Shown: in pieces, positions 1 to 8,029 of the stretch
How positions within the stretch are numbered: position 1 is the stretch's first letter
How the letters are laid out: every line of letters begins with the position of its first letter
NCBI RefSeq assembly: GCF_010501055.1
Contig: NZ_QVMO01000004.1
Coordinates: 1 to 35,902 of the forward strand
DNA from: Dysgonomonas sp. 521
GTDB taxonomy: Bacteria; Bacteroidota; Bacteroidia; Bacteroidales; Dysgonomonadaceae
DNA length: 35,902 nucleotides
Direction: 5' to 3'
Notes under the pieces: generated by a model
What the model saw: the letters and a program-made list of their open reading frames with translations, nothing else
What the model was told of the DNA's origin: nothing
The model's database searches: none
Made by a program: the position numbers and the translations under genes

Positions 1-33
1 AAACGGGATGTTGTCCGAGCCGCAGGCGAGTTT
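1..33. repeat. Terminal direct repeat, left copy
   Basis: The first 33 bases are identical to 35870-35902, the last 33 of the window. With 34-43 the left copy forms a palindrome (AAACGGGA at 1-8 pairs with TCCCGTTT at 36-43). Identical contig ends usually mean assembly stopped in a repeat, or a circular molecule; the core genes inside argue for the former. Confidence 0.85.
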
Positions 34-202
34 CGTCCCGTTTAGCCGGCAAGCCGTTGGTGGGTCGCCGAGGGACAAAGCACTAGCCTTTTGCTTCCTT
101 TTGGGCAATGCCAAAAGGAAGGACAAGCCCGGGAGGGCGCGACAGTAGGGAGCTGCCACTAATGTATTTAGCCTAGGATAGCCTTTATGTAAAAAATAAA
201 AG

Positions 203-235
203 AACGTTTAACTTATCAACTCCTGATTGACATTA
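203..235. repeat. Inverted repeat shared with right end, left copy
   Basis: This 33-bp segment matches the reverse complement of 35230-35262 with one mismatch. The adjacent 20 bp at 190-209 also match the reverse complement of 35362-35381 exactly. A further inverted match lies at 44-67 against 35470-35493. All genes of the window therefore lie between inverted copies of one repeat family. Confidence 0.8.
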
Positions 236-712
236 TTAATGCGAATCGAGGGTTGAAAGACATAGTAGCTTATTGCCCCGAAGGGACTGAAAACAGCGAA
301 AAACAGTCCTATTCGCCTCCTACGGTGACGGTCTGTTTCTTTCGGCTTTTTCCACGGGTTTTACCCGTGGTTATCCATATTAGACCGCTTCGCGGACTTA
401 GAACCCTGACTGTAGCTAAGACAGCAGATTGACTTATAATATTATAATTCGCATTATTAATGCCAATCAGGATTTGAGAAATGGCTTGAAAAGCCAAATC
501 TTCATAACCGCGGGTCATCGACCTGCGGAAAAAGGATGGGCAATATCAGCTGTCTGAAAGACAGGACATACTGTGTGTCCTGCCGCTTCGGGCAGGGGGA
601 GTGTAATTGTCCCTTGCTGCGTAAGCTACGCTGCGCTTGCATACGGTTATGAAGATTCTGCCTTTCAGGCAGGTGTTGAGCTGCTTTTAACCCCTGATTC
701 GCATGATTAATA
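232..712. repeat. Diverged inverted-repeat element with TTAATGCGAATC-type ends
   Basis: The left end (232-259) and right end (about 686-712) are imperfect inverted copies of a motif containing TTAATGCGAATC followed by a GGGTT-like run. The same motif bounds the tidier 222-bp element at 33892-34113. A third half-site lies near 446-460. The interior carries the dispersed hairpin repeat at 311-412, so this looks like a nested or composite element. No transposase gene is present. Confidence 0.5.
311..412. repeat. Dispersed hairpin repeat, solitary copy 1
   Basis: This about 100-bp segment runs from TTCGCCTCCTACGG through the hairpin CCACGGG/CCCGTGG and the small hairpin CCGCTTCGCGG to CCTGACTG. 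It is closely similar to the second half of each 311-bp tandem unit at 17292-18534 and to 31770-31871. Stem bases are kept while loop bases vary between copies. Confidence 0.8.
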
Positions 713-795
713 AAACTCCGTGAAATAAGATTTGACGATGTGAATATGAGTAAAACTCCCATTACTCCGTGGTTAAATGACTTCATTTTAAACAA

Positions 796-825
796 GAAAG
801 GCTGTCCCTTGAGGAACAGCCTTTC
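796..825 (-). terminator. Hairpin terminator after inositol-phosphate synthase
   Basis: GAAAGGCTGT-type arms at 796-808 and 813-825 pair around a short TTGA loop. In the minus direction the hairpin is followed by a T-rich TTGTTT run. It lies 25 bases beyond the stop codon of the gene at 851-2146 and probably ends the inositol-lipid transcript. Confidence 0.65.
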
Positions 826-850
826 TCATATATAATAAAAGATAGGCACC

Positions 851-2146
851 TTAGTCGATGAAATCAACTGTTTCTTCTCCAATCATCTTGCGAAGCGTAT
901 TTTTCAGCTTCACATATTGGATAAACAGGTCATGCTCCGCAATCTTATCAGGAGCGTGCATAGGGCTCTTGAAGTAGAATGACAGCCAGTCTTGTATTCC
1001 GCTCATACCTGCACGTTTGGCCAGGTCGGTGAATAATACAAGGTCGAGGCAAAGAGGAGCGGCAAGAATAGAGTCTTTGCAAAGGAAGTCAACCTTCATC
1101 TGCATCTTGTAACCTAACCATCCGAAGAGGTCGATATTATCCCAACCTTCTTTATCATCGTTGCGAGGCGGGTAATAGTTGATACGAACCTTGTGGTAAA
1201 CATTACCATATAGTTCAGGATAAAGTTCAGGCTGAAGGATGTTGTCGATAACCGAAAGTTTAGATTCTTCCTTCGTCTTGAATGAACCCGGATCGTCAAG
1301 TACTTCTCCATCACGGTTGCCAAGAATATTGGTAGAGAACCATCCGTTAAGACCAAGCATACGGGTTTTGAACATTGGAGACAATACAGTCTTCAGCATG
1401 GTCTGGCCTGTCTTGAAGTCTTTTCCGCAGATAGGAGTCTGGGTTTTAGCTGCCAGTTCCCACATTGCAGGAATGTCTACTGTCAGATTCGGCGCGCCAT
1501 TGATATATGGGATTCCCATAGATACACAGGCATACGCGTAAATGTTGGACGGAGCAATGTCTTTGTGGTTTTCCTTCAATCCTTTTTCAAGCGCAGCAAG
1601 TGATTTGTGAACTTCGCCAAGCGGAGTGAATACTTCGGTACTACCACACCAGATAACTACCACACGGTCGCAATTGTTCTCTTTCTTGAAGTTCTCGATG
1701 TCTTCTTTTACCTGTTCCATCAAGTCCCATTTGGTAGGAGCTGATTTTACCCATGTGCCATGCAGACGTTTTACGAAATCCTGATCAAAAACAGCTTTCA
1801 TCGGTTTGATCGCAGACATTTCGTCTTTTACTTTATCTAAGTCGTCTCTTGTTAAAACATCGGCGTGTTTTGCTGCTTCATACGCATTGTCTTCAAAGAT
1901 GTCCCATCCACCGAAAACAACATCATTTAAATCTGCCAGAGGTACGGCATCTTTAATTTTAGGGAAGCGGTTTTCTTCTCTTTTTCCTAAACGCATTGTA
2001 GCCAACTGAGTAATTGACCCTACAGGAACACCTTGTCCTTTGCGTGTTAACAACGTTCCTGCCATGAATGTTGTAGCAACGGCTCCAACACCAACAGTTA
2101 GAATACCAAGCTTTCCATTGGCTTCTTTCACTTGTACTTTTTCCAT
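851..2146 (-). CDS. myo-Inositol-1-phosphate synthase
   Basis: The 431-residue product matches the bacterial form of inositol-3-phosphate (inositol-1-phosphate) synthase, which turns glucose 6-phosphate into inositol phosphate using NAD. The N-terminus has a Rossmann-type segment (GILTVGVGAVATTF, about residues 13-26), followed by the family's FGGWDIFEDNAYEAA block (about 78-92). The middle holds VVIWCGSTE, and GLNGWFSTNILGNRDG matches the conserved lower part of the active site. It is the last gene of a minus-strand series with a HAD phosphatase and a CDP-alcohol phosphatidyltransferase, which indicates that the product feeds inositol lipids. A 264-bp gap separates it from the HAD gene, so it may also have its own promoter; I found no clear TAnnTTTG box there. 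A terminator hairpin follows. The family call is secure; the lipid role is inferred from context. Confidence 0.93.
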   Translation of the reverse strand: MEKVQVKEANGKLGILTVGVGAVATTFMAGTLLTRKGQGVPVGSITQLATMRLGKREENRFPKIKDAVPLADLNDVVFGGWDIFEDNAYEAAKHADVLTRDDLDKVKDEMSAIKPMKAVFDQDFVKRLHGTWVKSAPTKWDLMEQVKEDIENFKKENNCDRVVVIWCGSTEVFTPLGEVHKSLAALEKGLKENHKDIAPSNIYAYACVSMGIPYINGAPNLTVDIPAMWELAAKTQTPICGKDFKTGQTMLKTVLSPMFKTRMLGLNGWFSTNILGNRDGEVLDDPGSFKTKEESKLSVIDNILQPELYPELYGNVYHKVRINYYPPRNDDKEGWDNIDLFGWLGYKMQMKVDFLCKDSILAAPLCLDLVLFTDLAKRAGMSGIQDWLSFYFKSPMHAPDKIAEHDLFIQYVKLKNTLRKMIGEETVDFID

Positions 2147-2410
2147 TTTGTTAAATTAATTTTTAAAATACACTGCAACCCGCAGCAATCCTTTAAACCG
2201 GGGACTAAAAGAGATTTAAAGATTTAGAAATTTAAAGATTAAATAAATTATTCTTAATTCTTTTTAGTCCTATATAATAAAATAGCTTCAGTCGAAAATC
2301 CGTTTTATTTTATTCTCCCAACCCGGGCTTTTCTGCCATACAAGCGACATCCATTATTAAACCGGAAAGTCGTACTGACTCTACAATATTACCAAAGTAT
2401 TCAAGTTTTT

Positions 2411-3136
2411 TCAATCTAATTGAAAAGCAGTCTTCAACTCCATGAAGTCTGTTATAATAAGATCTGCCGTAGCATCTTCGTCATCGTCTCCCCAGCCCGG
2501 ACCTTTCAGCCAGATAGTCTGGCATCCGTTTTTAGAGGCGGGGACTATGTCTTTCGAATAAGAATCGCCGACAACGACAATCGACGAACCGGGCAATCCC
2601 AGTTTGTCTACTCCCAGACCAAATATGGCCGGATCGGGTTTCCTTACACCTACAACGGCCGATTCGATAATATCATCAAAATATCCGAGTAAGCCAAAGT
2701 CATCCAGTACGGCTTGTACATTTCCGTAGAAGTTAGAAACCAGTACCATGGGATAATGACTTTTCAGTGCGGTAAGTATATCTACTTCTTCTTTTATCAG
2801 ATTTTTGACAAAGGTATAACATTGATTGGAAATAGCAATACTATAAGTTTTTGTTTTATCGTTTTCTTCCAAAAAACCTTTATCTATAAGGTAGCTGACT
2901 TGTAGTTCGACTTTCTTTTTCAGTAAAATATGAAAATTATCCTGTGCCCCAATAACAGGGTGTGTAGCCAGATAGCGTTCGCCGTAGACATAAGCCTCGC
3001 GGAACTGTTCTTTGGTTACAGGTACCTTTTGGTATTGGTATGATTCCCATAGTACTTCAGCCCAGTGCTTTCCGTTACTGTCTATTGTCCCTCCGTAGTC
3101 GAAGATAATTCCTTTTACTTTTGTTAAATCGAACAT
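2411..3136 (-). CDS. HAD-superfamily phosphatase of the inositol-lipid cluster
   Basis: The 241-residue protein is a HAD-type hydrolase. Motif I is FDYGGTID (nucleophile D13). The usual second Asp is Gly15, a variant known among active HAD enzymes. Motif II is LVSNFYGN (Ser), motif III is the Lys in VRKPDP, and motif IV is VVVGDSYSKD. A long helical cap lies between motifs I and II (about residues 20-125). It begins 9 bp after the CDP-alcohol phosphatidyltransferase stop, so the two are probably translated from one message. Its likely task is removing phosphate from an inositol-phosphate lipid or from inositol phosphate, inferred from the neighbours and from analogous Bacteroides clusters. 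The substrate cannot be read from the sequence. Confidence 0.8.
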   Translation of the reverse strand: MFDLTKVKGIIFDYGGTIDSNGKHWAEVLWESYQYQKVPVTKEQFREAYVYGERYLATHPVIGAQDNFHILLKKKVELQVSYLIDKGFLEENDKTKTYSIAISNQCYTFVKNLIKEEVDILTALKSHYPMVLVSNFYGNVQAVLDDFGLLGYFDDIIESAVVGVRKPDPAIFGLGVDKLGLPGSSIVVVGDSYSKDIVPASKNGCQTIWLKGPGWGDDDEDATADLIITDFMELKTAFQLD

Positions 3137-3145
3137 GTCTGTGAA

Positions 3146-4063
3146 TTAATTATATTTCCCGTCTTTAATATCAGCAATGAAACCCTTACATATCTTCTCG
3201 TGCCGTGTTACCATATATACAAGCAGTATATTGAGCACAGTGAGCTCAAAAACGAAGTATAGCCACGGCCAGCCGATAAGTATAGATATAAACAAGGCTA
3301 TAGACCGGGTATTGAATGAAAGTATATTCGTGTATTTCATCAGGGGAAGGCTCTTCGCTCTGAAATCGGCACGGAATGTATCGGGGGCTACTTCGCCGAA
3401 TTTCTCTTTCAACAGTTTAAATAAACTCTGGAATCTGGGAGATCTGTTTTCCTGATCGGTGGTATAATTACGATAAAAGAACAATACCAACTTTGCGCCG
3501 AAGTCGTTTTTCCATGAAAGTTTATTGAATTTTTCAGTCAGTTCCGCAGAATTGTCGAGTTCGCTTCCCGACTTGCCTTTGAGGAACAACAGGTGTATAT
3601 TGCGGTAATAATCCGCCATTTCGGCCTGTTTGGAGTGGAAGTATCCCGTAACGCATGCCAACACCCATATCCAGCCTCCCCATTCGGGGTAGAGGCGCGT
3701 GCAGATAGCGATATAGATAGAGGCAAACCACAGGTTTCCCGCAAAACCGTCCAGCACGCGGCCTAAAGCGGAAAATTGCTTTGTCATGCGGGCGAGCTGC
3801 CCGTCGGCACTGTCGTAGGAGTTTGCCCATACAAGCAGGAAGATGCCGAGTAAGGATATCCAGATATTGTCAAAGTAGAAACAAATACCGGAGCCTATAC
3901 CCAGAAAAATACTTGCTATTGTAACAGCGTTAGGGGTAACACCCATTTTCTGAAACAGTAATGCCCAGCGATAGCCAATCGGACGATAGAAATATATATC
4001 GATAGTTTCTTCGGTGTCCGTCGATTTTAGTGTAGACTCAAGTGTCGGTTGCTTATTCTCCAT
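3146..4063 (-). CDS. CDP-alcohol phosphatidyltransferase, probable phosphatidylinositol-phosphate synthase
   Basis: The 305-residue integral membrane enzyme carries the CDP-alcohol phosphotransferase signature as D84-SA-D87-G88-QL-A91-R92, eight residues, G101-RVL-D105. Several hydrophobic helices flank it (about 45-80, 105-140, 245-290). Family members replace CMP on a CDP-activated lipid with an alcohol. Next to inositol-phosphate synthase and a phosphatase, the likely acceptor is inositol phosphate, giving phosphatidylinositol phosphate. The fourth canonical Asp, expected at residue 109, is Gly, with Asn at 110; this is checked directly in the DNA. The family may shift this residue by one, or the site may be altered. 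A hairpin-forming inverted repeat lies between this gene and the upstream ATP-grasp gene. Confidence 0.85.
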   Translation of the reverse strand: MENKQPTLESTLKSTDTEETIDIYFYRPIGYRWALLFQKMGVTPNAVTIASIFLGIGSGICFYFDNIWISLLGIFLLVWANSYDSADGQLARMTKQFSALGRVLDGFAGNLWFASIYIAICTRLYPEWGGWIWVLACVTGYFHSKQAEMADYYRNIHLLFLKGKSGSELDNSAELTEKFNKLSWKNDFGAKLVLFFYRNYTTDQENRSPRFQSLFKLLKEKFGEVAPDTFRADFRAKSLPLMKYTNILSFNTRSIALFISILIGWPWLYFVFELTVLNILLVYMVTRHEKICKGFIADIKDGKYN

Positions 4064-4071
4064 TGTTTATA

Positions 4072-4145
4072 ATAGTTGACAGTGGACAATGGCCAGTTGA
4101 AAGTGAAGAACTAGTTGTCAACTTTCAACTGTCCATTGTCAACTG
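4072..4145. repeat. Intergenic hairpin between phosphatidyltransferase and ATP-grasp genes
   Basis: Two imperfect arms containing GTTGAC, CAATGG and CAGTTGAAAGT on the left pair with ACTTTCAACTG, TCCATTG and GTCAAC on the right. The right arm runs into the last codons of the ATP-grasp gene. It may modulate transcription or message stability inside the operon. A hairpin built of similar GTTGAC/GTCAAC words lies at 21825-21864. Confidence 0.6.
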
Positions 4146-5011
4146 TTAATTAAATCCCGTTGAATCTGTTTATGGATACATTCAGCGATTTTAGGCGCAG
4201 CCTCGTTCCGGCATGGGGCAAAACTTGGCCAGTCGTTGAAGTCTATGATCTTGAATGAGCCGTCTTCGGCGACAACGCAGTCTCCTCCGTATACTTTCAC
4301 ATTAAGTATTTCTCCGGCCTTGTCACAGGATTCTTTCAGTACTTCTACATCGAAAGGAAACTCATGGGCTTGCCCGTTTATTTTTTCAAGGCCGAATTTG
4401 CTATGGCTCAGATCGTAAGGGTAGAACCAATAGAAGAAATCGGTATCGGCTACTCCATAGAATTTTACTAAGTCGCCTACAAGGTGTTCATTGATTACCG
4501 CATTGGGTATGTCACGCAAGGCAAATTCCTTTAATATTGATTTCACCTCGGGTATATTACGTGCGTATGTAACATCCTCACGGTGTATCGCGTGCGAATC
4601 GCCTCTTTTGATCCAGAAAGCTTCGGCTCCCATTTCCTTTAACCCTTCGGAGGGGTCATCCGTTACATCGATGATCACACTCGCCGGATATGGGATGTTG
4701 TTCTCCAACAGCATGCGCGTCATGGCTTCACGGGTACAATTCTCGATGCCTGTTCCCGGATTTATGATTATCGCACCATTCCTTTCACATTTTTTCAGTT
4801 GCCTGATGGTGGTTTTGTCACGAGCCATATTAAAGATATACCGCTCGTTTTCTTCACTTAATATAAATTCAGCTTCTGTATATTCCCTGACGTCGTAGTC
4901 CATGTTTCTCAGGCATTCGGCAGTAAGACTGAATATCATTCCATCGTTACCGATGTGATTTGGCGAAAATTTAGTTTTCCTTTTTATTCCTGCTATTTTT
5001 ATTTTTGACAT
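4139..5011 (-). CDS. ATP-grasp domain protein in inositol-lipid cluster
   Basis: The 290-residue protein has the layout of an ATP-grasp ligase. An N-terminal domain precedes a central domain with an FWIKRGDSHAIHREDV segment (about 143-158; Lys probably contacts ATP). The C-terminal GGDCVVAEDGSFKIIDFNDW segment (about 243-262) has the acidic and Asn residues that hold Mg-ATP in this fold. ATP-grasp enzymes join a carboxylate to an amine, thiol or similar group through an acyl phosphate. The substrate here is unknown. It sits 33 bp after the nucleotidyltransferase and before the phosphatidyltransferase, so it may modify an inositol-lipid headgroup or another polar head; this is inference only. 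No signal peptide is seen, so it should be cytosolic. Confidence 0.7.
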   Translation of the reverse strand: MSKIKIAGIKRKTKFSPNHIGNDGMIFSLTAECLRNMDYDVREYTEAEFILSEENERYIFNMARDKTTIRQLKKCERNGAIIINPGTGIENCTREAMTRMLLENNIPYPASVIIDVTDDPSEGLKEMGAEAFWIKRGDSHAIHREDVTYARNIPEVKSILKEFALRDIPNAVINEHLVGDLVKFYGVADTDFFYWFYPYDLSHSKFGLEKINGQAHEFPFDVEVLKESCDKAGEILNVKVYGGDCVVAEDGSFKIIDFNDWPSFAPCRNEAAPKIAECIHKQIQRDLINS

Positions 5012-5044
5012 AATGTGTAGAGTTCCCCTTACTCTGTTTATATG

Positions 5045-5740
5045 TTAGTTAATTAAGAATTGTTCCGCTTTTTTTATATCCTCCGCATGGTCTACATCTA
5101 CTATTTTTGCAAAAGGATGTGCTTTCAGTTGCAGCTTATCGGCTACTAACTGCCGTTGGAAATTGCGCATACGCGACTGCCCCGACTGCAGGCATGCCTC
5201 TAATGTGTCTATCGCTTTCGGAGTTAACCCATAGATTCCTCCTGATATATATCTGCAGTTTTCGGACTGATCGAGAAAGCCGGTGATAGTCATTACATCG
5301 TCCACATCAACATACAGCGGTTTCTCATCATCGATGAAGTCTGTCACTGCCATCATACCGTCACTTTCCGAATCGTTGATGAAAGCCTGGATATAGTTTG
5401 AAAATTCTTCTTCCTTGAAGATTGTATCTACAGTTGTCAAACAAAATTTACCATCCCCTAAGAAATCCCGGAGTTCAAAAAAACTGTGCATGGAACTGGG
5501 TGTGGACTTTACCACAACATTGAATGGTATATCTAATTTCAGCTTTGCCAGATATTCTTGTACCTGTACCATTTCTTCGTTAACAATAATGCTGATGGAT
5601 GAAGCATCATTCTTCTGAAAAATATCAATTAACCGATGGATCATTTCGGTTCCGTTCAACTTAACCAAAGGCTTTGGTAAAGTAACTCCTTCTTGAGCGA
5701 GCCTCGAACCTTCTCCGGCGGCAATTATAGCGTAATTCAT
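5045..5740 (-). CDS. Nucleotidyltransferase of sugar-phosphate type (NTP_transferase / MobA-like)
   Basis: The 231-residue protein starts with the nucleotide-binding signature AAGEGSRL (about 7-14) and the following PKPLVKLNG (about 23-31), typical of enzymes that activate sugar phosphates with an NTP. The usual metal-binding Asp of the central motif is probably the Asp of TTVDT (about 107-111). VDVDHAEDI near the C-terminus is another conserved piece. Archaeal and Thermotoga enzymes with this domain make CDP-inositol from inositol 1-phosphate. Given the downstream inositol-phosphate synthase and CDP-alcohol transferase, a CDP-inositol or related activated head group is a reasonable guess, not shown. 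It lies 33 bp after pdxA and 33 bp before the ATP-grasp gene, consistent with an operon. Confidence 0.78.
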   Translation of the reverse strand: MNYAIIAAGEGSRLAQEGVTLPKPLVKLNGTEMIHRLIDIFQKNDASSISIIVNEEMVQVQEYLAKLKLDIPFNVVVKSTPSSMHSFFELRDFLGDGKFCLTTVDTIFKEEEFSNYIQAFINDSESDGMMAVTDFIDDEKPLYVDVDDVMTITGFLDQSENCRYISGGIYGLTPKAIDTLEACLQSGQSRMRNFQRQLVADKLQLKAHPFAKIVDVDHAEDIKKAEQFLIN

Positions 5741-5773
5741 ATTTTTAACTAATTTTTAACAAAATATAAACGG

Positions 5774-6859
5774 TTATTCTCCATCCTCTTTGGTCAGATC
5801 GATACTCTCATCACCGCCCCTTTCCACATATAGTTTCTTCAGAGGATTGGTATAGGCCTTATCGTATTCCATCCTGTTGTTGAATGTATCGATTGCCATA
5901 TATATGGCCTGACGGAAAGACTCTTCGGAGGCTTTATTCTGCCCTGCTATATCGTAGGCTGTACCGTGTGCAGGAGACGTGCGCACCACCGGCAACCCTG
6001 CCGTAAAGTTTACACCATCTTCCATTGCCAGTGTTTTGAAAGGGGCAAGTCCCTGATCGTGATACATGGCCAATATACCATCAAAATGTGAAAATTCTCC
6101 CGATCCAAAAAATCCATCGGCCGGATATGGTCCAAAGCATAATATTTTCTTGTCCTGCAATTCTTTCAGGGCAGGGGAAATTATCTCGTTCTCTTCGTTT
6201 CCGATCAGGCCGTTTTCGCCGGCATGGGGATTCAGGGATAGCACCGCAATGCGTGGCTTGCCTATGCGGAAATCGCGTTTCAGGCTTCTTTCGAAGCGTA
6301 TAGCAGTATCTATTATTTTTTCTTTGGTAAGTACCTTCGGCACTTCCAACAACGGAATATGTCCGGTCACAAGGGCTACACGAAGCGATTCTTTCACAAG
6401 AATCATCAGGCTTTTGTCTCCATCTGTGCCGAAACGTTCTTCCAGATATTCGGTATGTCCCGGAAAATGGAAGTCTTCGCGCTGTATATTGTGTTTATTG
6501 ATAGGTGCGGTTACTAAGACATCTATCGCTCCGCTCTTAAGGTCGGCAACGGCTTTCTCCAGAGACTGGTAAGCGGCTTCTCCGGCAACAGGTGTCGATT
6601 GCCCCAGTTCTACTTTGGTTTCCTCATTGATGCAGTTTACGATATTTACTTTGTTTATTATAGCATCTTTCGCATTGTTTATCTGGTTGAAAGCCACAGT
6701 CTGCAATTCCATCGCCTTACGATGATATGCGGCAACTTTGGCCGAGCCGTATATAACAGGGATACAAATTTCCGCCATACGGATATCCGCAAAGGTTTTC
6801 AGTATAACTTCGTATCCAATGCCATTTATATCACCTTGTGTAATTCCTACTTTTATCAT
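5774..6859 (-). CDS. pdxA: 4-Hydroxythreonine-4-phosphate dehydrogenase
   Basis: The 361-residue protein matches PdxA, which oxidises 4-phosphohydroxy-threonine in the DXP-dependent route to pyridoxal phosphate. Typical blocks are GITQGDINGIGYEV at the start, HFPGHTEYL and YHDQGLAPFK with metal-binding His residues, and GLPVVRTSPAHGTAYDIAG near the C-terminus. Length is slightly above the usual 330 or so; the extra is a C-terminal tail (YVERGGDESIDLTKEDGE). It follows rlmN by 86 bp, and that gap contains a pair of inverted palindromic repeats. It precedes the inositol-lipid genes on the same strand. Confidence 0.95.
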   Translation of the reverse strand: MIKVGITQGDINGIGYEVILKTFADIRMAEICIPVIYGSAKVAAYHRKAMELQTVAFNQINNAKDAIINKVNIVNCINEETKVELGQSTPVAGEAAYQSLEKAVADLKSGAIDVLVTAPINKHNIQREDFHFPGHTEYLEERFGTDGDKSLMILVKESLRVALVTGHIPLLEVPKVLTKEKIIDTAIRFERSLKRDFRIGKPRIAVLSLNPHAGENGLIGNEENEIISPALKELQDKKILCFGPYPADGFFGSGEFSHFDGILAMYHDQGLAPFKTLAMEDGVNFTAGLPVVRTSPAHGTAYDIAGQNKASEESFRQAIYMAIDTFNNRMEYDKAYTNPLKKLYVERGGDESIDLTKEDGE

Positions 6860-6863
6860 AATT

Positions 6864-6896
6864 GTAGCCCCCTCAACTCCCCAAAAGGGGAGCTAC
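6864..6896. repeat. CCCCTnAACTCCCC-type palindromic repeat (REP-like), copy 1
   Basis: The core CTCCCC-AAAA-GGGGAG forms a perfect hairpin, with outer GTAG/CTAC pairing. It lies between rlmN and pdxA. The inverted partner covers 6951-6981, inside the rlmN 3' end. A matching pair lies between lysS and gpsA. Confidence 0.75.
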
Positions 6897-6945
6897 AGAG
6901 AGGATATTTTAATTAGTTATTATAATCAATTTTCTTTCCATCTGT

Positions 6946-7998
6946 TTATAAGTCCCCCTTCGGGGGATTCAGGGGGCTGGAGCCTCGTTTTGAGGACAAC
7001 ATACCACATGCCGCAAAAATATCCTCGCCCCGCGATGCTCGTATAGTGCTGGTTACTCCTTTCTTTGTAAGGTAATCGCGGAAAGCTTCCATCTTTTCCT
7101 TTGTTGAAGTTTTCAGGTCAACATTGGGTATAGCATGAAAACGAATCAGGTTTACCCTGCATTCGATTCCTCTAAGCATCTGTGCCAACTCTTTTGCATG
7201 CAGCAAAGAATCATTAAAATTGTCAAACATTATATATTCGAAGGACAACCGCCGTTGCTTTGTCCAGTCGTATTGCCTAAGTAAATCCATAACCCCGGTT
7301 ATTGGGAATGCCTTCTCGGCTGGCATAATGGATAACCGCTGTTCCTTTTCGGGACTGTGGATGCTGATTGCCAGATGGGCATTGCTCTCGTCCAGAAAAC
7401 GTTTCAACTTAGGGGTTACACCTGTAGTGGAAACCGTAATCCGTTTCGGACTCCATGCCATACCATAGTCGGCAGTCATTATATCGAGTGTCTTTTTCAG
7501 TTCTTCGTAGTTATCCAGAGGCTCACCCATTCCCATAAAAACCACATTGGTCAGCTTTTCGGCTTCACGAACCGAATAGAGCTGATTCAGTATTTCATTG
7601 GCCGTAAGGTTTCCATTAAAACCCTGTTTGCCTGTCATGCAAAAAAGGCAGTTCATCTTACAGCCTACCTGCGAAGATACACAGAGCGTTGCCCTGTCGT
7701 CTTCGGGTATCATCACGGATTCGATTAATTTATCTTTTTCCGTTTTGAATAAATATTTTACTGTACCATCTACAGACTGTTGAAATTCGAGGGGATTATA
7801 TCTGCCCACATCATATTTCTCTGACAACAAAGCCCTGTTAGCAACAGAGATATTTGTCATCTCGTCTATCGATGTTACACGTTTTTTATAAACCCAGTCT
7901 GCAATCTGCTTTGCTGCAAACCGAGGTAAACCGCACTCACCGATGACTCCATAGAGTTCATCCATAGTCATTCCAAGTAAGTGTTGTTTTTCCGTCAT
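6946..7998 (-). CDS. rlmN: 23S rRNA (adenine-2503-C2) methyltransferase
   Basis: The 350-residue radical-SAM enzyme methylates A2503 of 23S rRNA and A37 of certain tRNAs. The [4Fe-4S] cluster ligands are C113, C117 and C120 in the CKMNCLFCMTGKQG segment, and the methyl-carrying Cys is C331 in FAACGML. SAM-binding segments such as NVVFMGMGEPLDNY are intact. The last dozen residues (SSPLNPPKGDL) are unlike family members: they translate a palindromic repeat that lies at 6951-6981, so the gene has been extended by repeat DNA. It is the first recognised gene of the minus-strand series leading into pdxA and the inositol-lipid genes. Confidence 0.95.
   Translation of the reverse strand: MTEKQHLLGMTMDELYGVIGECGLPRFAAKQIADWVYKKRVTSIDEMTNISVANRALLSEKYDVGRYNPLEFQQSVDGTVKYLFKTEKDKLIESVMIPEDDRATLCVSSQVGCKMNCLFCMTGKQGFNGNLTANEILNQLYSVREAEKLTNVVFMGMGEPLDNYEELKKTLDIMTADYGMAWSPKRITVSTTGVTPKLKRFLDESNAHLAISIHSPEKEQRLSIMPAEKAFPITGVMDLLRQYDWTKQRRLSFEYIMFDNFNDSLLHAKELAQMLRGIECRVNLIRFHAIPNVDLKTSTKEKMEAFRDYLTKKGVTSTIRASRGEDIFAACGMLSSKRGSSPLNPPKGDL
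6951..6981. repeat. CCCC-type palindromic repeat (REP-like), copy 2, inside rlmN 3' end
   Basis: TCCCCC at 6953-6958 pairs with GGGGGA at 6962-6967, followed by a further AGGGGGCTGG block. In reverse complement it resembles copy 1 at 6864-6896, giving an inverted pair about 60 bp apart. It is translated as the PLNPPKG tail of RlmN. Confidence 0.7.
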
Positions 7999-8029
7999 TA
8001 TTGTAAATTAAAAAATTATCTCAAGTTTA

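Larger units (their letters stand above)
1..850. other. Gene-free, repeat-rich left end
   Basis: No convincing coding sequence is seen here; the short open frames have low-complexity or repeat-like translations and no family resemblance. The stretch holds the 33-bp terminal repeat, a palindromic segment at 1-43, a copy of a dispersed hairpin repeat near 311-412, diverged TTAATGCGAATC-type inverted ends at about 232 and 712, and a terminator hairpin at 796-825. It reads as layered small mobile or REP-like elements. Confidence 0.7.

Noticed and set aside
309..795. Two short minus-strand frames (309-518 and 502-795) as genes
   Set aside because: They lie entirely in repeat DNA and the first covers the dispersed hairpin repeat; the peptides have no domain or signal.
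2411..3136. Inactive HAD enzyme because motif I is DYGGT, not DxDGT
   Set aside because: Gly at the third position occurs in active HAD phosphatases and the other motifs are intact.
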